A stretch of DNA of 64,000 nucleotides from positions 156,045-220,044 of the forward strand of contig NZ_LQIW01000051.1 in the NCBI RefSeq assembly GCF_001500025.1, read 5' to 3'. Position 1 is the stretch's first letter. Every line of letters starts with the position of its first letter. The stretch comes from Mycobacterium sp. IS-1590. Lineage in GTDB: Bacteria > Actinomycetota > Actinomycetes > Mycobacteriales > Mycobacteriaceae. Of the stretch, positions 8,088 to 15,863 are shown piece after piece. The notes under the pieces are model-generated. The model worked only from the letters and a program-made list of their open reading frames with translations, did no database searches and was not told the origin of the DNA. The position numbers and the translations under genes were made by a program.

Positions 8088-8660
8088 TCACGGAAGAGCC
8101 GACAGCGGCACCAGCAGCGGCGCCATACCCGCGCCGGGAAGTGCCGGCGCAGCGGCCGGTGCTGCGGCGGCCGGGGCGGCGGCGGCCGGTGCTGCGGCCG
8201 ACGGCGTGGCCGCCTGTGCCGCGGCGGGCAGGAGGCCGGTCAGCGGCGTGCCCTCAGGCAGCAGCGAGGCCAGCCCGGTCGGCAGGTTGGACAGCAGGTT
8301 GGCCGGGTTGGCCGGTGCGGTCGCAGGTGTGGCGGCGGGTGCCGCCGGTGCTGCGGGCATGCCGGGCAACGACGACGGCGGCTGCGGCAAGGTGACCGTC
8401 GCCGTCGCCGACGGAGGCGTCGCGGCCGGGGCGGCCGGGGTCGAAGCGGTGTTCAGCAGCGACGTGACGCCCTGCATGAGCTGCGTCGCGGCGGCCGGGT
8501 TGGACGCCAGCTGCTGGATCAGCGGCAGGCCCGGCACGCTGGGGGCCGGTGCCGGCGCCGCGGGCTGGGCGGCGGCGGTGGCGCTCAGCGCCAGCGCGGC
8601 CGAGACCGCTCCCGCAGCGGCGATCATGGTGGTCGCGAACAGTTTTCCGGTGCTGTGCAT
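8088..8660 (-). CDS. Secreted Ala/Pro-rich protein (Rv1158c-like)
   Basis: A 190-residue secreted protein. I chose the ATG at 8658-8660 because a GGGAG ribosome site precedes it and it opens a clear signal peptide (MHSTGKLFATTMIAAAGAVS, cleavage after AAAQ near residue 32). The mature part is Ala/Pro-rich, with leucine-bearing segments such as GLPLIQQLASNPAAATQLMQG and NLLSNLPTGLASLLPEG that may form short helices. The C-terminus is almost pure Ala/Pro. No catalytic motif is seen. It is probably co-transcribed with the next gene. Confidence 0.75.
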   Translation of the reverse strand: MHSTGKLFATTMIAAAGAVSAALALSATAAAQPAAPAPAPSVPGLPLIQQLASNPAAATQLMQGVTSLLNTASTPAAPAATPPSATATVTLPQPPSSLPGMPAAPAAPAATPATAPANPANLLSNLPTGLASLLPEGTPLTGLLPAAAQAATPSAAAPAAAAPAAAAPAAAPALPGAGMAPLLVPLSALP

Positions 8661-8868
8661 GGTTCTCCCAATCGGTTGTGTCGGCACGCCTTCGGCCGAA
8701 GCTACGGAGTTACTGGTGTGGCTCAAGTGACACGTGTGACGGTGACTCAACCGTTACGCAAGCGAGGGGTTTCGGTGACCGGCCGATAGAGTCGGGCAGA
8801 TAGACACCTCGACAAGCGCCGCCCCGTCAACGTCGCGGACGGCCGCCCGACTGGCCGCTGCGGCGCCA

Positions 8869-9999
8869 GTGCTGTTGGTGATCAGCATCGCGGCGCGACT
8901 GGCGTGGACCTATCTGGTGCCCAACGGCGCGAACTTCGTCGACCTGCACGTCTACGTCGGCGGTGCCGGCACGCTGGACCAACCCGGGGCGCTCTATGAC
9001 TACGTCTACGCCGAGCAGACGCCCGACTTCCCGCTGCCGTTCACCTATCCGCCCTTCGCCGCGGTCGTGTTCTATCCGCTTCACCTGCTGCCGTTCGGCC
9101 TCGTCGCGTTGTTCTGGCAGCTCGGGATCATCGCCGCGCTCTACGGCGTGGTGCGCATCAGCCAGCGACTCCTGGGTTCCGGCGGCCGGCGGGTCGCGAT
9201 GCTGTGGACGGCGGTCGGCATCTGGCTCGAACCGCTCCGCAGCACCTTCGACTACGGGCAGATCAACGTGGTGCTCGTGCTGGCGGTCCTCTACGCGGTG
9301 TACAGCACGCGGTGGTGGTTGTCCGGCCTGCTGGTCGGGCTCGCGGCCGGGTTGAAGCTCACGCCCGCGGTGACCGGGCTGTACTTCCTCGGTGCGCGGC
9401 GATGGGGTGCGGTGGTGTTCTCCGCCGTCGTGTTCCTTGCCACCGTGGGGTTTTCGGCATTGGTGGTCGGCGACGAGACCCGCCGCTACTTCACCGAACT
9501 GCTCGGCGACGCCGACCGTGTCGGCCCGGTGGGCACGTCGTTCAACCAGTCGTGGCGCGGCGGCATATCGCGCATCCTCGGACACGATGCGGGATACGGG
9601 CCCGCGGTGGTCGCGGGCATTGCGGTGACCGCGGTGCTGGCGGTCCTGGCGTGGCGTGCGATCGGCGGGGCTTCGGACCGGCTGGGTGCGATCGTGGTGG
9701 TGCAGTTGTTCGGCCTGCTGCTGTCGCCGATCTCGTGGACACATCACTGGGTGTGGCTGATCCCGCTGATGATCTGGCTGCTGCACGGACCGCTGAGCAC
9801 CCGGCGGGGCGCGCGGGTGCTGGGCTGGGGCTGGCTCGCGTTGACGGCGATCGGGGTGCCGTGGTTGCTGAGCTTCGCCCAGCCGACGATCTGGGTGATC
9901 CCGCGACCGTGGTATCTGGCGTGGGCGGGCTTGATCTACATCGTCGCCACGCTGGCGACGTTGGCCTGGATCGCCTCTACTGGCCGACGATGCCGTTGA
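8869..9999 (+). CDS. pimE: Polyprenyl-phosphomannose-dependent mannosyltransferase PimE
   Basis: A 376-residue polytopic GT87 (GT-C fold) protein like M. tuberculosis PimE, which adds the fifth, alpha-1,2-linked mannose in AcPIM5/6 synthesis on the periplasmic side. After the first helix, GANFVDLHVYVGGAG places the catalytic aspartate (D26 in this numbering). FTYPPFAAVVFYPLHLLPFG and the HHWVW segment are also typical. The start is uncertain: the frame is open and family-like upstream to the stop at 8776, but 8869 (GTG) is the first ATG/GTG/TTG. The 3' end overlaps the convergent dehydratase gene by 23 bp. Confidence 0.9.
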   Translation: MLLVISIAARLAWTYLVPNGANFVDLHVYVGGAGTLDQPGALYDYVYAEQTPDFPLPFTYPPFAAVVFYPLHLLPFGLVALFWQLGIIAALYGVVRISQRLLGSGGRRVAMLWTAVGIWLEPLRSTFDYGQINVVLVLAVLYAVYSTRWWLSGLLVGLAAGLKLTPAVTGLYFLGARRWGAVVFSAVVFLATVGFSALVVGDETRRYFTELLGDADRVGPVGTSFNQSWRGGISRILGHDAGYGPAVVAGIAVTAVLAVLAWRAIGGASDRLGAIVVVQLFGLLLSPISWTHHWVWLIPLMIWLLHGPLSTRRGARVLGWGWLALTAIGVPWLLSFAQPTIWVIPRPWYLAWAGLIYIVATLATLAWIASTGRRCR

Positions 10000-10261
10000 T
10001 GTCCTTAGCCATTTCGAGGTCCTTGTCGGTGATACCACCCTCGGAATGCGTCACCAACACGAAAGTCACTGTCCGCCAGCGGATGTCGATATCGGGATGA
10101 TGATCCTTGGACTCCGCGTGCTCGCCGACCCGGCGCACCGCGTCGATGCCGTCGAGAAACGCGGGGAACTTGATGGAGCGTCGCAGGGCGCCGTCGGCTC
10201 GCTCCCAGCCGGGCAGCTCGGGCAGTGCGGCGTCCACTTGTTCGTCCGTTAACACAGCCAT
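9977..10261 (-). CDS. 4a-hydroxytetrahydrobiopterin dehydratase-like protein
   Basis: A 94-residue protein matching the pterin-4a-carbinolamine dehydratase family, with LPGWERADGALRRSIKF, the EHAESKDHHPDIDIRW segment (catalytic histidines) and THSEGGITDKDLEMA. In other bacteria it recycles the pterin cofactor of aromatic amino-acid hydroxylases; in mycobacteria the substrate is unclear. The order pimE - dehydratase - mutT2 is that of Rv1159-Rv1159A-Rv1160. It overlaps the pimE 3' end on the opposite strand. Confidence 0.88.
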   Translation of the reverse strand: MAVLTDEQVDAALPELPGWERADGALRRSIKFPAFLDGIDAVRRVGEHAESKDHHPDIDIRWRTVTFVLVTHSEGGITDKDLEMAKDINGIVGQ

Positions 10262-10288
10262 GGCTTCGACCGTATACCGTCAGCCGCA

Positions 10289-10690
10289 GTGTCGAACCAG
10301 ATGTCGAACCAGATCGTCGTCGCCGGTGCTCTGATCACAGAGGCCTCGCTGCTTGTCGCGCAGCGCGACCGGCCACCCGAACTGGCGGGCCTGTGGGAAC
10401 TGCCCGGCGGCAAGGTGTCCGCCGGTGAGACGGAGGAAGCCGCGCTGGCTCGCGAATTGCACGAGGAACTGGGCGTCGTGGTGGACGTGGGAGAGCGCCT
10501 GGGCGAGGACGTCGCACTCGGCCCGACCATGATCCTGCGCGCCTACCGCGTCACGCACACCGGCGGCGCCCTGCACCCCAACGACCACCGCGCGCTGCGC
10601 TGGATCGGCGTCGGCGAACTCGAGGCGCTGGCGTGGGTGCCCGCCGACCGAGCATGGCTGCCCGCCCTGAAAGGGGCGCTCGGCGCTTAG
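10289..10690 (+). CDS. mutT2: Nudix nucleotide-sanitising hydrolase MutT2
   Basis: A 133-residue Nudix hydrolase with the full Nudix box from GGKVSAGE through ARELHEELGV (about residues 38-60). Mycobacterial MutT2 hydrolyses oxidised dGTP and dCTP-type nucleotides to monophosphates, protecting the pool. The first codons contain a perfect 12-bp tandem duplication, giving MSNQMSNQ, so either the GTG at 10289 or the ATG at 10301 could be the start. A TACCGT -10 candidate at 10275-10280 leaves almost no leader before the GTG. Confidence 0.88.
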   Translation: MSNQMSNQIVVAGALITEASLLVAQRDRPPELAGLWELPGGKVSAGETEEAALARELHEELGVVVDVGERLGEDVALGPTMILRAYRVTHTGGALHPNDHRALRWIGVGELEALAWVPADRAWLPALKGALGA

Positions 10691-10747
10691 CCCGGATCTC
10701 CCGAGATCGGCCGCCCGACGGCCCCTGTCCACATAGTCTTGCCGTTC

Positions 10748-11827
10748 ATGCCCGTACTGCGGTTCATCTGGCGAGGAGTGCTCGCCTTTGACCGGATCGG
10801 TTCGCGCATCCCGCAACTCGTGCAGATGTGGCTCGTCGAATTCTTCTTCGCTCTCCCGCTGACCTTCTTCATCGCCAAGATCATCGACATCCGCGGTGCG
10901 TTCGGCGTACCGGGCACCGGCGAGGCGATGCCGGGCGTGTTCTGGGGTGCGCTGGTGGTGTCGATGGTCTGTGGGTTCTTCTTCTTTCGCAGCCTCGTCA
11001 AACCCCGGGTGAAGCAGGGGTCGTGGACACCGATGGTGCGCGCCGACGTCGGCGACGTCACCGTGTTCGGCGGCAACCGCGCGTGGCGCGTCGAATACCA
11101 GTACCTGACAAGTCATCCGTCGTATTCACTCTTGCTTCTTCTGACCGCGCCCATCCCGGCCGTCATGGTTCTCATGACGATCAACCACGGCGACAGCACC
11201 TTCTACTGGCGCGTCGCGGGCATCGTCGGGCTCATCGTGTTGGCGCTGATGGCGCTGGCGAGAGTGCTCAGTTGGTACGTCTTCCGCTTCGGTCGGGCCG
11301 AAGTCACCGAACATGCTGCGGCGCAGGGGGTCTCGGAGCGCAAGCTCGGTTGGGAGATGGCGTGGAAACCGCTGCTCATGCTGATCGTGATGGTGTATGC
11401 GATCGTCGCGATTCCGCTCGCGTACATGTGGTGGGATGAACTGCGCACCATCGACAAGTTGCCCGTGGTGACCGCGGCGGACAGCGCCGACGCGATCGGG
11501 CAGTACCGGCGGGTGGCAGGCGACGTGACCGGTGAACCGGTCTACTGGGCGCCGCGAGGGACCGGCCGCGGCGGCAACAACTTCGCGGGAGCCGGTGTGC
11601 TGGTTGAACTTTCGTCCGGCGGGGAAGCGCTGCTGCTGGCCGAGTCGCTGTCGGTGCCCGACTTCGTCGGTGTCATGAAGGGCATGCGGGACAACGCTAT
11701 TCACACCCAGGGCCGGGTGACCGACGAGATCACCGAAACGCAGCGCGAGTACTACGGCTTCGACGAAAGCGATTTCCCCGTCCCGCCACCCGGCGGCCGG
11801 GTGATGGTGCTGCTGTCGTACCCGTAG
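10748..11827 (+). CDS. Polytopic membrane protein of unknown function
   Basis: A 359-residue protein with about five hydrophobic helices (near residues 25-45, 60-80, 125-150, 158-178 and 208-230). A C-terminal soluble domain follows, containing YWAPRGTGRGGNNFAGAGV and ending in GGRVMVLLSYP. I do not recognise a family. A TTG at 10739 is an alternative in-frame start. It occupies the site between mutT2 and typA where M. tuberculosis has narGHJI, so it may be lineage-specific. No neighbour suggests a pathway. Confidence 0.65.
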   Translation: MPVLRFIWRGVLAFDRIGSRIPQLVQMWLVEFFFALPLTFFIAKIIDIRGAFGVPGTGEAMPGVFWGALVVSMVCGFFFFRSLVKPRVKQGSWTPMVRADVGDVTVFGGNRAWRVEYQYLTSHPSYSLLLLLTAPIPAVMVLMTINHGDSTFYWRVAGIVGLIVLALMALARVLSWYVFRFGRAEVTEHAAAQGVSERKLGWEMAWKPLLMLIVMVYAIVAIPLAYMWWDELRTIDKLPVVTAADSADAIGQYRRVAGDVTGEPVYWAPRGTGRGGNNFAGAGVLVELSSGGEALLLAESLSVPDFVGVMKGMRDNAIHTQGRVTDEITETQREYYGFDESDFPVPPPGGRVMVLLSYP

Positions 11828-11830
11828 ACG

Positions 11831-12001
11831 CTATTTCCGTCGGCGGGCGCGCTTGTGGACCTTCACCAGATCCTTGCCTCGAATGCCGTTGCGCTCTGCC
11901 TTGCGCACCTGGTGAACGACGACCGGGCAACGCTTGCAGCGCGGCTGGCTGCGGCAGCACTTCTTCTTCGGTTTGAGGTCGGCGAGCTTATTGGGCTTCA
12001 C
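11831..12001 (-). CDS. Cys-rich, strongly basic micro-protein (56 aa)
   Basis: A 56-residue protein from a GTG at 11999-12001, beginning MKPNKLADLKPKKKCCRS. It has a CC-X5-C-X2-CP cysteine cluster followed by VRKAERNGIRGKDLVKVHKRARRRK. Four closely spaced cysteines suggest a zinc site, and the lysine/arginine content (about a third of residues) suggests nucleic-acid or ribosome binding. The gene faces the end of the membrane-protein gene and diverges from typA by 55 bp. I do not know a characterised homologue. Confidence 0.6.
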   Translation of the reverse strand: MKPNKLADLKPKKKCCRSQPRCKRCPVVVHQVRKAERNGIRGKDLVKVHKRARRRK

Positions 12002-12056
12002 GTGACGGGCATCTCTCGTTTTCGTGATTGGCCGACTGCGCTGCGACAATCTCGAA

Positions 12057-13946
12057 GTGGATTTTAGAAACGTCGCCATCGTGGCACACGTCGACCATGG
12101 GAAGACCACCCTGGTCGACGCCATGCTGCGGCAGTCGGGCGCGCTCACCCACCGCGGAGACGACGCCACCGAGCGCATCATGGACTCCGGTGACCTGGAG
12201 CGGGAAAAAGGCATCACGATCCTCGCCAAGAACACCGCCGTGCACCGCCATCACGGCGACGGCAGCGTGACCGTCATCAATGTGATCGACACCCCCGGAC
12301 ACGCCGACTTCGGCGGCGAGGTCGAACGCGGGCTGTCCATGGTCGACGGTGTGTTGCTGCTGGTCGACGCGTCCGAGGGGCCGCTCCCACAGACCCGCTT
12401 CGTCCTGCGCAAAGCGCTGGCCGCCCACCTGCCGGTCATCCTCGTCGTCAACAAGACCGACCGGCCGGACGCCCGGATCAGCGAGGTCGTCTCCGACAGC
12501 CACGACCTGCTGCTCGACGTGGCGTCCGACCTCGACGAGGAGGCGCAGAAGGCCGCCGAGGAGGCGCTCGGTCTGCCGACGCTGTACGCGTCCGGCCGGG
12601 CCGGCATCGCCAGCACCACCGAACCCGCCAACGGCGAGAACCCGGACGGCACCAACCTCGACCCGCTGTTCGACGTCCTCATGGAGCACATCCCGCCGCC
12701 CACCGGCGACCCCGAAGCCCCGCTGCAGGCCCTGGTCACCAACCTCGACGCCTCGGCGTTCCTGGGGCGTCTGGCGCTCGTCCGCATCTACAACGGCAAG
12801 CTGCGCAAAGGCCAGCAGGTCGCCTGGATGCGCGAGGTCGACGGCGTACCGGTGGTCACCAACGCCAAGATCACCGAACTGCTGGCGACCGTCGGCGTCG
12901 AACGCAACCCCACCGACCAGGCCATCGCCGGCGACATCGTCGCCGTCGCGGGCATGCCCGAGATCATGATCGGCGACACCCTCGCCGATCCGGACCACGC
13001 GCACGCGCTGCCGCGCATCACGGTCGACGAGCCGGCCATCTCCGTCACCATCGGCACCAACACGTCGCCTCTGGCGGGCAAGGTGTCGGGCCACAAGCTC
13101 ACCGCGCGGATGGTGCGCAACCGGCTGGACTCCGAACTGGTCGGCAACGTGTCGATCAAAGTCGTCGACATCGGCAGGCCGGACGCGTGGGAGGTGCAGG
13201 GCCGCGGCGAGCTGGCGCTGGCCGTGCTCGTCGAGCAGATGCGCCGCGAGGGTTTCGAGCTGACGGTCGGCAAGCCGCAGGTGGTCACCCGCACCATCGA
13301 CGGGAAACTGCACGAGCCGTACGAGGCGATGACCATCGACTGTCCCGAGGAGTTCGTCGGCGCGATCACACAGCTGATGGCGGCTCGCAAGGGCCGCATG
13401 GAAGACATGACCAATCACGCCGCGGGCTGGGTGCGGATGGACTTCGTCGTGCCGAGCCGCGGACTCATCGGTTTCCGCACCGACTTCCTGACGATCACCC
13501 GCGGCACCGGCATCGCCAACGCGGTCTTCGACGGCTACCGACCGTGGGCGGGGGAGATCCGCGCCCGGCACAGCGGCTCGTTGGTGTCGGACCGCAGCGG
13601 TCAGATCACGCCGTTCGCGATGATCCAGCTCGCCGACCGGGGCCAGTTCTTCGTCGAGCCCGGCCAGGACACCTACGAAGGCCAGGTCGTCGGCATCAAC
13701 CCGCGCGCGGAGGATCTCGACGTCAACGTCACCCGGGAAAAGAAGCTCACCAACATGCGCAGCTCGACGGCCGACGTCATCGAGACCCTGGCCCGGCCGC
13801 TGGAACTGACCCTGGAACAGGCCATGGAGTTCTGCGCCGAGGACGAATGCGTCGAGGTCACGCCCGAGGTCGTCCGCGTGCGCAAGGTGGAGCTGAACGC
13901 GAGCTTGCGCGCCAGGGCCAAGGCCCGCGCGAAGGCCCGGGGCTGA
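12057..13946 (+). CDS. typA: Ribosome-associated GTPase TypA/BipA
   Basis: A 629-residue translational GTPase. The G domain begins FRNVAIVAHVDHGKTTLVDAML (G1), with ITILAKNTAV, DTPGHADFGGEVERG (G3) and NKTDRPDAR (G4). An EF-Tu-like beta-barrel, EF-G-like domains III and V and the TypA-specific C-terminal domain follow. It binds ribosomes and affects 50S assembly and stress growth in other bacteria. I chose the GTG at 12057, which puts the protein start two codons before FRNVAIV as in relatives. The C-terminus is a basic ARAKARAKARG tail. Confidence 0.95.
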   Translation: MDFRNVAIVAHVDHGKTTLVDAMLRQSGALTHRGDDATERIMDSGDLEREKGITILAKNTAVHRHHGDGSVTVINVIDTPGHADFGGEVERGLSMVDGVLLLVDASEGPLPQTRFVLRKALAAHLPVILVVNKTDRPDARISEVVSDSHDLLLDVASDLDEEAQKAAEEALGLPTLYASGRAGIASTTEPANGENPDGTNLDPLFDVLMEHIPPPTGDPEAPLQALVTNLDASAFLGRLALVRIYNGKLRKGQQVAWMREVDGVPVVTNAKITELLATVGVERNPTDQAIAGDIVAVAGMPEIMIGDTLADPDHAHALPRITVDEPAISVTIGTNTSPLAGKVSGHKLTARMVRNRLDSELVGNVSIKVVDIGRPDAWEVQGRGELALAVLVEQMRREGFELTVGKPQVVTRTIDGKLHEPYEAMTIDCPEEFVGAITQLMAARKGRMEDMTNHAAGWVRMDFVVPSRGLIGFRTDFLTITRGTGIANAVFDGYRPWAGEIRARHSGSLVSDRSGQITPFAMIQLADRGQFFVEPGQDTYEGQVVGINPRAEDLDVNVTREKKLTNMRSSTADVIETLARPLELTLEQAMEFCAEDECVEVTPEVVRVRKVELNASLRARAKARAKARG

Positions 13947-14002
13947 AAGCGACGCCCGCCGATCGGGCGGGCGAGGCAAAACCGCCCGATACCCTGTTGG
14001 TC

Positions 14003-15859
14003 GTGCCCGGCCCCCGACGCGTCATCGCCACGTTGTCCGCGATGGTGACACTGCTGGCCGCCTGCACCGTCAGCCCACCGCCCGCGCCGCAGAGCACCGA
14101 CACAATGCAGCAGCCGCCGCCTCCTCCGTTGAAGGCGACGCAGATCATCATGGCGATCGACTGGATCGGCCCGGGTTTCAATCCGCATCTGGTGTCCGAC
14201 CAGTCGCCCGTCAACGCGGCGATCAGCTCGCTGGTGCTGCCCAGTTCCTTTCGGCCCATCGCCGATCCGAAAACCCCGACCGGGTCGCGCTGGGAACTCG
14301 ACACCACGCTGTTGGACTCGGCAGAGGTGACGAGCCAAGACCCGTTCACCGTCACCTACAAGATCCGCCCCGAGGCGTCGTGGACCGACAACGCGCCGAT
14401 CGCCGCCGACGACTACTGGTACCTGTGGCAGCAGATGGTCAGCCAACCCGGGGTCGTGGACCCCGCGGGCTACGACCTGATCACCGGCGTGCAGTCGGTC
14501 GAAGGCGGCAAGACCGCGGTCGTGACGTTCTCGCAGCCGTATCCGGCGTGGCGCGAGTTGTTCAACGACATCCTGCCGGCCCACATCGTCAAGGACGTCC
14601 CGGGCGGATTCGCCGCGGGCCTGGCGCGGGCCCTACCGGTCACGGGCGGTCAGTTCCGCGTCGAGAACATCGACCCCCAGCGCGACGAGATCCTGCTGGC
14701 CCGCAACGACCGCTACTGGGGCCCTCCGGCGAAGCCCGATCAGGTGTTGTTCCGGCGGGGCGGTGACTCGGCGGCGCTGGCCGATTCGATCCGCAACGGC
14801 GACACGCAGGTCGCCCAGGTGCACGGCGGATCGGCCGTGTTCGCCCAACTCTCGGCGATCCCCGACGTGCGCACGGCGCGGATCGTCACGCCGCGCGTGA
14901 TGCGGTTGAGTCTGCGGGCCCAGCAGCCCGCGTTGCGCGACTCACAAGTGCGCAAGGCGATCCTCGGGTTGCTCGACGTCGACCTGCTCGCCGCTGTGGG
15001 CGCGGGCGACGACAACACGGTGACGTTGGCGCAGGCTCAGGTGCGCTCACCATCGGATCCGGGTTACACCCCCACCGCGCCGCCCGCGATGGCCAAGGAG
15101 GACGCCCTCGGATTGCTGGCCGACGCGGGGTACGAGGTGGAACCGGTCCTGACCAGTGCGCCGCCCACACCCGGAAACCCGCCGCCGGACGGCGACCGCG
15201 GCCGCATCGCCAAGGACGGTGAGCCGTTGACGTTGGTGATCGGGGTGGCCGCCAACGATCCGACGTCGGTGGCCGTGGCCAACACCGCGGCCGACCAACT
15301 GCGCAATGTCGGCATCGCGGCATCGGTGTCCGCGCTCGACCCCGTGGCGCTGTACGACGAAGCCCTGCCCAACAACCGGGTCGACGCGGTGGTCGGCTGG
15401 AATCAGGCGGGCGGCGATCTGAGCACGGCGCTCGCGTCGCGCTACGGCTGCCGGGCGCTGGAGGCGACGCCGGTGGCGACCGTCCAGCCCGGGCCCCGGG
15501 CGACCGCGCCCGCCACCCCGACCCCGAGCACGACGCGGCCCACACCCACCGCGACCACACCGAGCCCTGAGCCCGACCCCGAACCCGACGAACTGGTCCA
15601 GGCGCCGAGCAACATCACCGGGATCTGTGATCGCAGCATTCAGCCGAAGATCGACGCCGCGCTGGACGGCAGCGAAGACATCGCCGACGTCATCACGGCC
15701 GTCGAACCGCGCCTGTGGAACATGGCGACGGTGCTGCCGATCCTGCAGGACACCACGATCGTGGCGTCCGGGCCCAGCGTGCAGAACGTCAGCCTGTCCG
15801 GCGCGGTGCCCGTCGGCATCGTCGGCGACGCCGGCCAATGGGTGAAGACCAAGCAGTAG
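14003..15859 (+). CDS. lpqW: Lipoprotein LpqW, regulator of PIM/LAM synthesis
   Basis: A 618-residue lipoprotein with the signal MPGPRRVIATLSAMVTLLAAC (lipid-modified Cys at 21) and a periplasmic oligopeptide-binding (SBP family 5) fold. Residues about 440-500 contain a Pro/Thr-rich low-complexity insert. In mycobacteria LpqW controls how polar PIM intermediates are shared between AcPIM6 and LM/LAM, and suppressors of lpqW loss were reported in pimE, which lies 5 kb upstream here. A TACCCT hexamer at 13990-13995 sits seven bases before the GTG. It ends 4 bp from the convergent ClC gene. Confidence 0.9.
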   Translation: MPGPRRVIATLSAMVTLLAACTVSPPPAPQSTDTMQQPPPPPLKATQIIMAIDWIGPGFNPHLVSDQSPVNAAISSLVLPSSFRPIADPKTPTGSRWELDTTLLDSAEVTSQDPFTVTYKIRPEASWTDNAPIAADDYWYLWQQMVSQPGVVDPAGYDLITGVQSVEGGKTAVVTFSQPYPAWRELFNDILPAHIVKDVPGGFAAGLARALPVTGGQFRVENIDPQRDEILLARNDRYWGPPAKPDQVLFRRGGDSAALADSIRNGDTQVAQVHGGSAVFAQLSAIPDVRTARIVTPRVMRLSLRAQQPALRDSQVRKAILGLLDVDLLAAVGAGDDNTVTLAQAQVRSPSDPGYTPTAPPAMAKEDALGLLADAGYEVEPVLTSAPPTPGNPPPDGDRGRIAKDGEPLTLVIGVAANDPTSVAVANTAADQLRNVGIAASVSALDPVALYDEALPNNRVDAVVGWNQAGGDLSTALASRYGCRALEATPVATVQPGPRATAPATPTPSTTRPTPTATTPSPEPDPEPDELVQAPSNITGICDRSIQPKIDAALDGSEDIADVITAVEPRLWNMATVLPILQDTTIVASGPSVQNVSLSGAVPVGIVGDAGQWVKTKQ

Positions 15860-15863
15860 CGGC

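Noticed and set aside
11988..13979. 663-codon open frame antisense to typA
   Set aside because: It mirrors the third-position GC bias of typA, has no ribosome site, and its translation is low-complexity Val/Asp/Arg without any fold signature.
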